Positions 19,224 to 28,244 of a stretch of 64,000 bases of DNA are shown here, piece by piece. The stretch's first letter is position 1; the number at the start of each line of letters is the position of its first letter. Made by a program: the position numbers and the translations under genes. A model generated the notes under the pieces. The model worked only from the letters and a program-made list of their open reading frames with translations, had not been told where the DNA came from and did not search any database. Source of the stretch: Paenibacillus dokdonensis (lineage in GTDB: Bacteria; Bacillota; Bacilli; Paenibacillales; Paenibacillaceae); contig NZ_STGQ01000001.1 in NCBI RefSeq assembly GCF_004916975.1, positions 3,651,674 through 3,715,673 on the forward strand, given 5' to 3'.

Positions 19224-20126
19224 TTAGGCGTCGCGGTGGAAGCCGAGATCACGAAGTACGCGATCCTGATTGCGCCAGTCTTTTTTTACTTTCACCCATA
19301 ATTCCAGGAAGATCTTCGATCCAAGCAGATTTTGGATATCCTGCCGGGCCTGCTTGCCCACTTCTTTCAGAAGAGCACCTTGTTTACCGATAATAATGCC
19401 CTTCTGGGAATCCCTCTCCACAAAAATGACGGCGGAAATGTGTACGACCCCATTCTCCTGCACATGCATGTCCTCAATCGTAACTGCAATGGAGTGTGGA
19501 ACCTCTTCCCGGGTCATATGGAGAATTTTTTCTCGAACCAGCTCCGCGCAAACAAACTGCTCTGGATGATCTGTAATTTGATCGGCAGGATAATACTGCG
19601 GACCTTCTGGTAAATACTTCTCTACCTGCTGCAAAAGGGTGTTCACATTATTGCCGTTCAATGCCGAAATGGGTACAATCTCAGCAAATGGATGCAGCTT
19701 GCTGTACTGCTCAATCATTGGAAGTAGCGCTTCAGGTTCGACCTTGTCAATTTTGTTCAGCACAAGTATGACCGGTGTCTTGATGTCTTTCAGCTGTTCG
19801 ATGATAAACCGGTCCCCGCCGCCAAAACCTTCTGAAGTATCCGCCAGGAACAAAACAGCTTCAACCTCTTTAAGTGTATTCAAGGCCGTTTTGTTCATAA
19901 AATCACCAAGCTTGGATTGTCTTTTATGAATACCCGGGGTATCCAGGAACACGATCTGGTTATGATCCGTTGTATAAACCCCATGAATTTTATTGCGCGT
20001 TGTTTGGGGCTTGTCAGACATGATGGCAATTTTTTGACCGATAACCTGATTCATCAGCGTCGATTTGCCCACATTCGGTCTGCCAACAATTGCCACAAAG
20101 CCTGATTTGTATGACGGTTTCGCCAT
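19224..20126 (-). CDS. era: GTPase Era
   Basis: Essential GTPase that binds the 3' end of 16S rRNA during 30S maturation. The 300 residues hold G1 GRPNVGKST (15-23), G3 DTPG (about 62-65) and G4 NKID (about 124-127), plus a C-terminal KH domain with [19 protein letters not shown] near 235-253. A 19-base hairpin (CTTCCCG/CGGGAAG, 20152-20170) lies just before the GAGGAGG site of its mRNA. It is flanked by cdd and yqzL-recO on the same strand, as in Bacillus, and functions alongside YbeY, encoded upstream. Confidence 0.97.
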   Translation of the reverse strand: MAKPSYKSGFVAIVGRPNVGKSTLMNQVIGQKIAIMSDKPQTTRNKIHGVYTTDHNQIVFLDTPGIHKRQSKLGDFMNKTALNTLKEVEAVLFLADTSEGFGGGDRFIIEQLKDIKTPVILVLNKIDKVEPEALLPMIEQYSKLHPFAEIVPISALNGNNVNTLLQQVEKYLPEGPQYYPADQITDHPEQFVCAELVREKILHMTREEVPHSIAVTIEDMHVQENGVVHISAVIFVERDSQKGIIIGKQGALLKEVGKQARQDIQNLLGSKIFLELWVKVKKDWRNQDRVLRDLGFHRDA

Positions 20127-20268
20127 AATCTATTTTAACCTCCTCAAGTTTCTTCCCGCTTTTCGGGAAGACCACCCAGGGCCCTGAATCCGGCGGCGGC
20201 ACAGATAATAGATGCCGGCCGCGGAGACGGGGCCCCGGTTCGATGTTTACTGTTTTGAATATATCTGA

Positions 20269-20682
20269 TTACTTATTGGCACTTTCAAGATCAGACGGGC
20301 CAAAAGCTCCTGGCAGAAGATCACGCACGGTTGTTTCCTTGATGTCGCCTTTCATATTGCCCATAATGATCTTCATATCCGGATCACAGAGCTCAACCAA
20401 TACTTGACGGCACACTCCGCATGGTGTAATGGGTCCATCCGTATTGCCTACCACGGCCATGGCCTTGAAGCTTCCTGCTTTATGTCCATCAGCAATCGCC
20501 CGGAACAGCGCAGTCCGTTCAGCACAGTTTGTAGGGCCGTATGCTGCATTCTCAACGTTACAGCCATGGTGTACATGACCTTCCTTGTCAAGCAGCGCCG
20601 CTCCTACGCCAAAATGGGAATACGGTGTATAGGCGTTTGCCCGTGCTTTGATTGCTTCCTGCAATAATAGTGCTGAATCCAT
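20269..20682 (-). CDS. cdd: cytidine deaminase
   Basis: Zinc enzyme that deaminates cytidine and deoxycytidine in pyrimidine salvage. I start it at the ATG at 20682 (MDSALLLQEAIKARAN, 137 residues), which has GAGGAGG upstream; the longer frame to 20790 overlaps dgkA and lacks a site. Catalytic motifs are NCAERTA (zinc Cys C53, proton-shuttle Glu E55) and PCGVC (C88 and C91), complete for the homotetrameric class. It follows dgkA with a 40-base gap. Confidence 0.95.
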   Translation of the reverse strand: MDSALLLQEAIKARANAYTPYSHFGVGAALLDKEGHVHHGCNVENAAYGPTNCAERTALFRAIADGHKAGSFKAMAVVGNTDGPITPCGVCRQVLVELCDPDMKIIMGNMKGDIKETTVRDLLPGAFGPSDLESANK

Positions 20683-20722
20683 GAATAAAAACCTCCTCAA
20701 ATTCCGTAAAACCAATAATATA

Positions 20723-21097
20723 CTAACCGCCCAAACCAAGCAAATCCATGAATGGACGGTAAAATACAATGACGCCTGCGACAACCGCAAAAATTGCCGC
20801 CAGGAGCACGGCGCCTGCTGCCGTATCCTTTGCCGCCTTTGCCAGCGGATGAATCTCCGGTGAAGCCAGATCCACTACCGATTCCAGCGCCGTGTTCATC
20901 AGCTCCATGGCCATGACCAGCGTTATGGCCAGCAATAGAACCACCCATCTGCCCCAGGACAAATGCAGCAGCGCTGCCGCCGTAATGACGACCACCGCTG
21001 CTGCTGTATGGATTCTCATATTGCGCTGTGTTCGAAGTGCATACCGTACTCCTTGAGCCGCGTAAGCAAATGAAGCAAGGAGGGATCCCCTTCGCAT
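20723..21097 (-). CDS. dgkA: diacylglycerol kinase family protein (undecaprenol kinase type)
   Basis: Small integral membrane kinase of 124 residues with three hydrophobic helices (about 31-45, 49-63 and 95-115). The family motif spans ELMNTALESVVDL near 65-77 and AKDTAAGAVLL near 88-98 and contains the acidic catalytic and metal-binding residues. Gram-positive members mainly phosphorylate undecaprenol, feeding the wall lipid carrier pool. The ATG overlaps the ybeY stop in TAATG, so translation is coupled. Confidence 0.92.
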   Translation of the reverse strand: MRRGSLLASFAYAAQGVRYALRTQRNMRIHTAAAVVVITAAALLHLSWGRWVVLLLAITLVMAMELMNTALESVVDLASPEIHPLAKAAKDTAAGAVLLAAIFAVVAGVIVFYRPFMDLLGLGG

Positions 21098-21594
21098 TAG
21101 CGTGTTAACCCTACTTCAGCCAGGACAGCTTCCTGCTTGCCCATCATCTCGGCTTCACTTTCTTTGTCCTGATGATCGTATCCAAGGAGATGGAGAAAGC
21201 CATGGACGAACAGGAATCCGATCTCACGCTCCAGGGAATGTCCATATTCTTCGCTTTGAACCTGCGCACGATTCACGGATATAATAATATCTCCCAGCAT
21301 TTCCGGCATGTCCTGCAGCTCTTCATCTTCCTCCAGCTCATAGACGATATCCAGCTCTTCGTCCGTAAACTCGTTCATGGCAAAGGATAGTACATCTGTC
21401 GGCCGGTCAATACCGCGGTATTCCATGTTCAGTTCATGGATCTGCTTATCATCCACAAAGGTGAGAGCCACCTCCCCGTCCAACACGCCTTCTGCTTCTC
21501 CTGCCTTTTGCAGCAGAAGCTCCAGCGTCGATACCAGCTCCTCGCTGATTGAAATCTCCTCTTGCTCATTATTCCATGCCAGCTGCAGTCCCAT
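21097..21594 (-). CDS. ybeY: endoribonuclease YbeY (rRNA maturation)
   Basis: Zinc-dependent single-strand RNase involved in 16S rRNA 3' processing and ribosome quality control. The 165 residues carry the three-His motif HGFLHLLGYDH (H131, H135, H141), GIDRPTDVLSFA near 61-72 and GDIIIS near 101-106. Its neighbour era acts on the same 16S 3' end. The start at 21594 lies three bases after the pgpH stop. Confidence 0.96.
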   Translation of the reverse strand: MGLQLAWNNEQEEISISEELVSTLELLLQKAGEAEGVLDGEVALTFVDDKQIHELNMEYRGIDRPTDVLSFAMNEFTDEELDIVYELEEDEELQDMPEMLGDIIISVNRAQVQSEEYGHSLEREIGFLFVHGFLHLLGYDHQDKESEAEMMGKQEAVLAEVGLTR

Positions 21595-21596
21595 GA

Positions 21597-23852
21597 CTAA
21601 CCGCTCCTTCTTGTGTCTTCATTCGTTTTGTTCTTCTTGATTTCTTCGGGATATTCAATTCTGGAATGAAATATCCCCATAACGCTTTCTTTAAGCGTTT
21701 TTGCGACAATATCCAGTTCCTTCATTGTCAAATCGCAGTCATTGAACTGGTGATCGTCCAAGCGGCTTTTAATAATTTTTTCGATCATGGTCTCTACCTG
21801 ATCCACCGTCGGATTCCGCAAGGAGCGAACGGCAGCCTCTACGCTATCCGCGATACCAATAACAGCCGATTCCTTGGACTGGGCTTTGGGACCCGGATAT
21901 CGAAAATCTTCTTCGGTAAAGTCCGGCTCCTTTCCTTGCTCTTCAGCCTGGCGCAGTGCCTTATGGTAGAAGAATTGAAGGAACGTGGTTCCGTGATGCT
22001 GCTCCGCTATATCTCTGATCGGCTTCGGAATCTTATGTTCTTTCAGCATTTCCACGCCATCCCTGGCATGGGCAATGATGATGGATTTACTCATTTTCGG
22101 ATCAATGGAATCATGCGGATTCTCCATGTTGTTCTGATTCTCGATAAAGTAGCTCGGACGATTGGTTTTGCCGATATCATGATAATAAGAACCGACTCGG
22201 CATAGTAGTCCGTCCGCACCAATCGCCTCTGCCGCAGCTTCGGACAGATTTCCCACCATGACGCTGTGATGATAGGTGCCCGGAGTTTCAGTGAGCAGCT
22301 TCCGCAGCAGCGGATGGTTCGGATTGGACAACTCAACCAGCTTCAGGGCTGACAGAATCCCGAATGTGACTTCAAAGAAGGGCATAAGACCTATCGCCAG
22401 AATGGCGGTTAGCAGGCCACCAGCGAAGGCAAATCCAATGCCGTACAATGTCTGCATCTGGTTCCACTGGCCGTTGCTGATGAGCGTCATAATAAACACA
22501 GTCAGCGAGCCGAACAAACATACCATGATCCCGCCTTTCAACAGCGTCGATCGCTGGCTCGCACGGTGAATCGTAAATATGGCTACAGTCGATACGACAA
22601 GAGCAAAAAATCCGAAACTAAAGTCAAACAACTGCCCCTGATGGACATTCAATATAACGCTGGATAAAATGCTAAACAGCATTGCCGAGAAATACGCAAG
22701 TGACATATCCAACAGCAGGGTTACCAGTGTCGCTCCGATGGCAACAGGCGCCAGATAACCAACATAAGGACTCTCGGCACTCTGGAGAATTCCTGCCAGA
22801 TGCATGGAAATCACCGTAATGATAAAAATAAGCACCAGCATGAGAACCTGTGAATTATTGTACCTGAATTTGCCGGTATCAGACTGGCGGATAAAGAGGA
22901 ACAGACCCCATGTCATAAGCAGAGACAACAACAGCAGGCCAAGTTGAGGCCAGTAGTTCACCTCATTTTTAAGCAGACCGTTATCATCCAGCAGATTATA
23001 CAGATCCTCCGTGATGAGCTGGCTTTTAGCTACAAGCACATCTCCCTGCTTGATGTATACCGTCTGTGTATTTTCCCGGGCTTGAACCTTGGCTTCCTTG
23101 GTCGCTTCCTCATCGTAGAATTTGTTCGCTGAAATCGCCAGCTTAGATAGCTCCTGCACAACTTCACGGGCTGTACGCTGGTTCAAGGTGCTTGCGCTGA
23201 CAAGCTCAGCCACCTTCGCGCGAACGGCTTGGGCTTCAGTAACCTGATCATTCGTCAGACGGGATACGATTTCACGTGCAACCGGCTTCATTTCGGCAAT
23301 ATCCTTGGTTGTCAGCTTCGGAATTTTAATAAAAGTCTCTTCCGGAATCCGGTAAGCCTGCTGATTCGTCACCTTCAGCATCTCGTCCAGCAATTTGTCC
23401 GAGTATTTGGCTGTAGAACGGTTTGCATTGACATAGTTTTGAATAAATTCCTTGGAACGCTGCGGTATTTCAAGACGGTAGATCGAAATTTTATCTTCCC
23501 TTGAGACCTGATCATCCTGATTCAGCCGGTCGATCCGGTCCAGGATGGAGACTACCAAATTTTCATTGGGAATGGTAACAATCGTATAAATCGGCTGAAC
23601 ACGCTCTGCTTCCTGTTCCTGAGCCTTCAGTGTCGCTTTGTTGTTAGGAATCTGCATTGGTGCTCTGATTTCCTTCTCACTGCGAGTCCCCACCTGAATG
23701 TTATACCTTTCAGGCAGCAAATCAGGAGCCAGACTGACATAAAAGAGCACCGCCAGACATAAAAAGAGAACATAGCGTGTTCCTGCGCTATGTTTCCAGC
23801 CCACATTTTTAATTGAGAAAGATTTGCCTGATGACGTTTCTCTCGAAGTCAT
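21597..23852 (-). CDS. pgpH: 7TMR-HD family c-di-AMP phosphodiesterase PgpH (YqfF)
   Basis: Membrane enzyme of 751 residues that hydrolyses cyclic di-AMP in Listeria and Bacillus. One N-terminal transmembrane helix (about 27-45) is followed by a large extracytoplasmic 7TMR-HDED domain (to about 290), then seven membrane helices (about 300-500). The cytoplasmic HD domain has HHSVMVGNL near 522-530 and the metal pair in YYHDIGK near 555-561, with an additional HH at about 620. It keeps the usual place between phoH and ybeY. Confidence 0.94.
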   Translation of the reverse strand: MTSRETSSGKSFSIKNVGWKHSAGTRYVLFLCLAVLFYVSLAPDLLPERYNIQVGTRSEKEIRAPMQIPNNKATLKAQEQEAERVQPIYTIVTIPNENLVVSILDRIDRLNQDDQVSREDKISIYRLEIPQRSKEFIQNYVNANRSTAKYSDKLLDEMLKVTNQQAYRIPEETFIKIPKLTTKDIAEMKPVAREIVSRLTNDQVTEAQAVRAKVAELVSASTLNQRTAREVVQELSKLAISANKFYDEEATKEAKVQARENTQTVYIKQGDVLVAKSQLITEDLYNLLDDNGLLKNEVNYWPQLGLLLLSLLMTWGLFLFIRQSDTGKFRYNNSQVLMLVLIFIITVISMHLAGILQSAESPYVGYLAPVAIGATLVTLLLDMSLAYFSAMLFSILSSVILNVHQGQLFDFSFGFFALVVSTVAIFTIHRASQRSTLLKGGIMVCLFGSLTVFIMTLISNGQWNQMQTLYGIGFAFAGGLLTAILAIGLMPFFEVTFGILSALKLVELSNPNHPLLRKLLTETPGTYHHSVMVGNLSEAAAEAIGADGLLCRVGSYYHDIGKTNRPSYFIENQNNMENPHDSIDPKMSKSIIIAHARDGVEMLKEHKIPKPIRDIAEQHHGTTFLQFFYHKALRQAEEQGKEPDFTEEDFRYPGPKAQSKESAVIGIADSVEAAVRSLRNPTVDQVETMIEKIIKSRLDDHQFNDCDLTMKELDIVAKTLKESVMGIFHSRIEYPEEIKKNKTNEDTRRSG

Positions 23853-23866
23853 AAAGATAATCCCCT

Positions 23867-24838
23867 CTAATCTTGATTTTCTACAGCTTTGTCATAAGCA
23901 ACGATAATTTTTTGAACGAGAGAGTGGCGGACGACATCCTGTTCGGCAAAATAAACAAAGCCGATTTCATCAATACCGCTAAGAATCCTTTTAGCCTCAT
24001 TCAGACCGGACTTCTTGCCTTTTGGCAGGTCGATCTGTGTAACGTCACCAGTAATGACCATTTTTGAGCCGAAGCCCAAACGGGTTAAAAACATTTTCAT
24101 CTGCTCGGGAGTCGTATTCTGGGCTTCATCCAGTATGATAAAGGAATCATCCAGCGTACGCCCGCGCATATACGCCAGTGGCGCAATTTCTATAAGTCCT
24201 CTTTCAAGCGCTTTCGCCGTTTGCTCCGGGCCCATTACATCATAGAGGGCATCGTAAAGCGGACGCAAATACGGGTCTACCTTCTCCTGCAAATCGCCTG
24301 GAAGAAAGCCTAGACTTTCTCCGGCTTCGACTGCCGGACGCGTGAGGACGATCCGCTTCACGGATCCATCCTTCAAAGCTGCCACAGCCAGTACGACTGC
24401 CAGATACGTTTTACCGGTACCGGCAGGGCCGATACCAAACACAATATCACGCTTGCGGATGGTCGTTACATAATGCTTCTGTCCTATCGTTTTGACACGA
24501 ATCGGCTTGCCGCGAAAAGTTGTTGTAATTTCTCCCTTAAATAAATCGAGCAGCTGATCCGCTCGAAAATCCTTTGCAAGTTCAATGGCGTATGCAACAT
24601 CACGCTCTGAAAGAATATATCCGTTCCGGACAAGCTCCAGGAGAACTTCGAACAGCTGCTCTGCGACTTGAACGTCGTGCAGACTGCCCCGTATGGTAAT
24701 TTCAGCTTCCCGCGAATCAATCTGCGCAGGGATTTCAGCTTCAATCATTTTCAAAAAAGTATCCTGAGGTCCGAAAATGGACAGCCCTTCACCTGCACTC
24801 TGCAATGAAATTTGTGCGCTGTGGTTTTTCTCTGACAA
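23867..24838 (-). CDS. phoH: PhoH family ATPase
   Basis: A 323-residue PhoH-like ATPase with an N-terminal KH-like segment (about 1-110) and a P-loop domain: Walker A GPAGTGKTYL near 137-146, Walker B FIILDEAQN near 231-239, and VITGDVTQIDLP near 266-277. Bacterial PhoH proteins are linked to RNA metabolism and ribosome maturation, consistent with ybeY and era nearby, but the substrate is unsettled. The start appears to be TTG at 24838, behind AAGGAGAATGAGG at somewhat long spacing, so weak initiation is possible. Confidence 0.93.
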   Translation of the reverse strand: MSEKNHSAQISLQSAGEGLSIFGPQDTFLKMIEAEIPAQIDSREAEITIRGSLHDVQVAEQLFEVLLELVRNGYILSERDVAYAIELAKDFRADQLLDLFKGEITTTFRGKPIRVKTIGQKHYVTTIRKRDIVFGIGPAGTGKTYLAVVLAVAALKDGSVKRIVLTRPAVEAGESLGFLPGDLQEKVDPYLRPLYDALYDVMGPEQTAKALERGLIEIAPLAYMRGRTLDDSFIILDEAQNTTPEQMKMFLTRLGFGSKMVITGDVTQIDLPKGKKSGLNEAKRILSGIDEIGFVYFAEQDVVRHSLVQKIIVAYDKAVENQD

Positions 24839-24844
24839 ATAGCC

Positions 24845-26041
24845 TCATTCTCCTTGACTATGAACTAGGGGAAGCTCTTCTGCGATCTTCTCCTCCACCT
24901 CAAAAAGCACTTTCATATAAACTTTACCATTCTCTTTCTTCTCATGCAAAATTTTTTGATTGATGATCTGCGAATCACTTCCGTATTTTGCCAAAATATC
25001 CCGAACCGCACTCTGTATTCCAAGTTTTTTTGCCTCTTCTGGCTGCAGCGTTTCCTGAGTCTCCGCTACCTCCATGACTTTTTCAGTCATCCAGCCAATC
25101 GGAAGTGAAATCGAACGCCAGGTGAGCGGATCATGCTCCGTCAGCGTTTCGGATTTCGCAAATGGTTCTTTTCCGTATCCCCATAACTGAATGGCCCTGT
25201 TCCCAAGCACAAGATAGCTTTTGTTTTTCCGTTCGCCTGTATATACTTTTCGCTTTTGAACAAGCGGTACCTGCAAATTGTATTCATGCCATACGAGTCC
25301 CTTCACTTCGCCCTTCGCGACGACAATCTCTGAATTGGCAGCTCCATCTCCCAAAATGCCGGAAATGAGCACCTGTCCTTTTTTAACACGTGTGTTCTTT
25401 TCAACCAGAGGTCGTCCCTGCTCGGCATAAATGCTTGTCACCACCGCATCCGTCCGGCTGATGAGATGACGCGGACTTACCAGGGGCTTCTTCTCCGGCT
25501 CTGCAGCCTCTACAATCTGAATTGTAATCGTTGTCCCTTTTCTCTCCACACCAACCCAAGAGGTCCCTGGAAGCTTCATGCTGAGCTCACGGGAGAGCTT
25601 GTCCGGCTCGTCCAAGCGAAAAATCCATTGAAATGGCCGAATTCCCGCTTGTCTCGCGACTTTCAAAACATCCTCAGAAGCCAACTTTTCATTTCCTACA
25701 ACGTTGATATTCCATACCAGAGATGAGAGCAAAAACAGCATGATAAAAAACATAATAATGCCTATGGCAAAAAATTTACGTTTATACAAACTGACGATGC
25801 GAAAAGGCAAACCAATCCTGCGGCTGACATGCATCCGGCAGCCTGTCCGTTTAAGCAGGGGGCGAAGAGCATGAAAATCTCTCAGAAGAAGCTTCATGTC
25901 AAAAGTATGATCGCTGGTTGGCCGGATATCCCACACGGGAATGCCCGACTCCGCCAAAACATTGATCAGGTGATTCACATGCTCTCCTCTGACTGTTATC
26001 AGCACACAGCCGCGCACGACCGATAGTGTAGGTATTTTCAT
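24845..26041 (-). CDS. yqfD: sporulation protein YqfD
   Basis: A 398-residue single-pass membrane protein. Residues about 1-85 are cytoplasmic, a transmembrane helix lies at about 91-110, and the large remainder is probably extracytoplasmic, ending in a Lys/Glu-rich segment. The family is restricted to spore formers and needed for efficient sporulation in Bacillus. The ATG overlaps the yqfC stop by four bases, so the two are coupled and likely act together at the forespore membranes. The molecular function is not settled. Confidence 0.9.
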   Translation of the reverse strand: MKIPTLSVVRGCVLITVRGEHVNHLINVLAESGIPVWDIRPTSDHTFDMKLLLRDFHALRPLLKRTGCRMHVSRRIGLPFRIVSLYKRKFFAIGIIMFFIMLFLLSSLVWNINVVGNEKLASEDVLKVARQAGIRPFQWIFRLDEPDKLSRELSMKLPGTSWVGVERKGTTITIQIVEAAEPEKKPLVSPRHLISRTDAVVTSIYAEQGRPLVEKNTRVKKGQVLISGILGDGAANSEIVVAKGEVKGLVWHEYNLQVPLVQKRKVYTGERKNKSYLVLGNRAIQLWGYGKEPFAKSETLTEHDPLTWRSISLPIGWMTEKVMEVAETQETLQPEEAKKLGIQSAVRDILAKYGSDSQIINQKILHEKKENGKVYMKVLFEVEEKIAEELPLVHSQGE

Positions 26042-26331
26042 AAGCTCTCCCCCGTTCCTATATATTTTATATTGTTGATGATTCCTTCAATCATGACTTC
26101 CTGCGGCAGGATCGCCCGAATCATGAGCCCCGTACCCTCGACTTCTAGCGAGCCCTGGCTAAGGGAAAGAATCATTTTATTCTCTGAAAAATGCCGCACT
26201 CCGCGATGATTTTCAATGGAAAGCTCCTTGTTTCCCACCAGGGTAATCCGCGGTAGATCGAGCAGGACATCCTGCGGCAAATCCAGCATTTCATTTGTCC
26301 ATTTCCGCAGCCTGCGGCTGATCCGGGTCAT
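26038..26331 (-). CDS. yqfC: sporulation protein YqfC
   Basis: A 97-residue protein with the family pattern MLDLPQDVLLDLPRITLVGN near 15-34 and a beta-rich remainder (LSIENHRGVRHF, LSLSQGSLEVEG), consistent with the YabP/YqfC family of small sporulation proteins related to coat-assembly factors. It immediately precedes yqfD and overlaps it by four bases. The strong terminator just upstream (26443-26506) means the pair needs its own promoter, which in Bacillus is sporulation-specific. Confidence 0.9.
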   Translation of the reverse strand: MTRISRRLRKWTNEMLDLPQDVLLDLPRITLVGNKELSIENHRGVRHFSENKMILSLSQGSLEVEGTGLMIRAILPQEVMIEGIINNIKYIGTGESL

Positions 26332-26442
26332 ACGAAGGTCTTCCCCCTTCCTGTACTTTACAACTTATGCCCGGTCCGGCTGATTTATGAGAGGTTTCAG
26401 GCTCCATATCGCATTTTGAAAATTCCATAATCAGTGCGCATA

Positions 26443-26506
26443 CAAAAAAACCTCTCCTGCAAGGCACTGAGGATATCAAATATCCTCTGCCATGCAGAAA
26501 AGGTTC
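26443..26506 (-). terminator. very long terminator hairpin between the floA operon and yqfC
   Basis: On the minus strand a stem of roughly 25 bp, starting AACCT and ending AGGTT and centred on GGATATTTGATATCC, is followed by seven T residues. It separates the floA-membrane-protein transcript from yqfCD. The rest of 26332-26542 shows nothing further. Confidence 0.85.
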
Positions 26507-26542
26507 ATTTGCCACATATGAAAATCGTAATGGATCACAGCC

Positions 26543-27130
26543 TCATTTACGGCCGCCGTATGGCCGCTTCGATCGTGGCGGCCCCAGAATTTCGGACCAG
26601 ATCAAACCGTTTATGGCTTGCTTCGCAAGGGGTGATACAGGCTTCGAATTTTCCACAACATGAGTATGATTGGAAGGTGATCCCGTCGCCGTTTTCTCAA
26701 TTCGGTCCAGCGACGCGCTTACCCGTTCCAAATGCTGCTCCATTTCGTTTTTGTAATCCTCGAGCGTTTCTGGTTTGTCGTCTTCCCACATCCCGGACAC
26801 ACCCTCGCCTGTATCATAATCGGGTCCATCGCCTTGATAATCATAGGATCTCTGCTTATGCCTGGATTCCTTTGTACTCCAGCCCTGTGGATATGATGCA
26901 CTTCCCCGTTGATCCCAGTCGTCCTCAGAATCAGGCGTTCTCACATCATCACGGCCTCTGGGAGCTTCGGTACCGGCAGAATGGGTTCTGCGCTCCATAC
27001 CGCTTCCGCCGCCGAAGGTGGGCATTCCCCGCGGGTTTTGCCTGGGCTTTGATTTGCCGCGCTTGCTCAGGGCGGAGATGACCGCAAATCCGACAATCAG
27101 GATCCAATAGAAATTTTCCAAGATCCACAT
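26543..27130 (-). CDS. uncharacterised membrane-anchored protein, floA operon
   Basis: I do not recognise this 195-residue protein. Residues about 5-22 (ENFYWILIVGFAVISALS) form a single N-terminal membrane helix. A low-complexity, Arg/Gly/Asp/Ser-rich, presumably disordered stretch runs from about 24 to 125. A short helical segment (TLEDYKNEMEQHLERV near 120-136) and a conserved-looking end (SPLAKQAINGLIWSEILGPP) follow. It starts 14 bases after floA and ends at a strong terminator, in the place yqfB has in Bacillus, so cotranscription with floA and nfeD suggests a membrane-microdomain accessory. That role is inference only. The ribosome site is weak (AGGGA, spacing about 12). Confidence 0.75.
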   Translation of the reverse strand: MWILENFYWILIVGFAVISALSKRGKSKPRQNPRGMPTFGGGSGMERRTHSAGTEAPRGRDDVRTPDSEDDWDQRGSASYPQGWSTKESRHKQRSYDYQGDGPDYDTGEGVSGMWEDDKPETLEDYKNEMEQHLERVSASLDRIEKTATGSPSNHTHVVENSKPVSPLAKQAINGLIWSEILGPPRSKRPYGGRK

Positions 27131-27144
27131 GGATGCATCATTCC

Positions 27145-28146
27145 CTACTTATTATTTTGAGGACCGTTTTGGTCTCCCTCGCCCATTTTGCCAAGCGAGC
27201 CTCTCATCTGGGTGTCCGCTTCGATATTTTTCAAATTCATGTAGTCCATCACGCCAATCTTGCCTGTACGAAGTGCTTCCGCCATCGCAAGAGGAACCTC
27301 GGATTCGGATTCGACTACACGTGCTCTCATTTCCACTACGCGCGCCTTCATCTCCTGCTCTTGAGCTACCGCCATTGCGCGGCGTTCCTCGGCTTTAGCC
27401 TGGGCAATCCGTTTGTCCGCCTCCGCCTGCTCTGTTTGAAGATAAGCACCGATGTTCTTACCTACATCCACATCTGCGATATCAATGGACAGAATTTCAA
27501 ATGCGGTACCCGCATCCAGACCTTTAGACAAGACAGTACGCGAAATCCGGTCCGGATTTTCCAGCACATCCTTGTGCGAGTCACTCGAGCCGACCGTGGT
27601 AACGATACCTTCGCCTACACGGGCAATGATCGTTTCCTCACCTGCACCACCGACGAGACGGTCGATATTCGCTCTAACCGTAACACGGGCCTTAACCTTT
27701 ACTTCGATACCGTTCTTCGCGACGGCTGCCACAACAGGCGTCTCAATGACACGCGGATTAACGCTCATTTGAACGGCCTGCAGTACATCGCGGCCTGCCA
27801 GATCAATAGCAGCCGCACGTGTGAATTCCAGTGGAATATCGGCACGTTGAGCCGCGATCAGGGCATTAACGACACGGTCTACGTTACCACCGGCCAGATA
27901 ATGGCTTTCCAGCTGGTTGATATTGAGTCCAAGTCCTGCTTTGGTTGCCTTGATCAGTGGGTTCACGATCCGGCTTGGTGTAACACGGCGGAGCCTCATG
28001 GCTACCAGGGTAATAATGCTGATGCGTACGCCCGCCGCCAATGCGGAAATCCAGAGTGTGAGCGGGAAGAAGCTGAAGAATACGCTCAGCACAATAATAA
28101 CCACAACGGCAATGAGCAAAATCGAGATCAACGAAGCACTCGTCAT
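27145..28146 (-). CDS. floA: flotillin-like protein FloA (YqfA)
   Basis: Scaffold protein of bacterial functional membrane microdomains. At 333 residues it has the usual length. An N-terminal hydrophobic hairpin (two segments within about 5-45) anchors it. The SPFH-like domain follows, with the family's [20 protein letters not shown] near 117-136 and [20 protein letters not shown] near 208-227, then a Glu/Ala/Gln-rich coiled coil (about 235-300) for oligomerisation. It is encoded after nfeD, the conserved flotillin partner, with a 98-base gap. Confidence 0.95.
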   Translation of the reverse strand: MTSASLISILLIAVVVIIVLSVFFSFFPLTLWISALAAGVRISIITLVAMRLRRVTPSRIVNPLIKATKAGLGLNINQLESHYLAGGNVDRVVNALIAAQRADIPLEFTRAAAIDLAGRDVLQAVQMSVNPRVIETPVVAAVAKNGIEVKVKARVTVRANIDRLVGGAGEETIIARVGEGIVTTVGSSDSHKDVLENPDRISRTVLSKGLDAGTAFEILSIDIADVDVGKNIGAYLQTEQAEADKRIAQAKAEERRAMAVAQEQEMKARVVEMRARVVESESEVPLAMAEALRTGKIGVMDYMNLKNIEADTQMRGSLGKMGEGDQNGPQNNK

Positions 28147-28244
28147 AAATGCAATCCTCCAATATTTTTTTATGATTATCTATGATTCTTTCCGTGATGT
28201 CCTATAGTTACCATGTTACACGATTCAGGGTAAAAGAACAGGAT

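Noticed and set aside
27133..28185. 350-codon plus-strand frame opposite floA
   Set aside because: Opposite a well-supported flotillin gene and without a ribosome site or domain signature.
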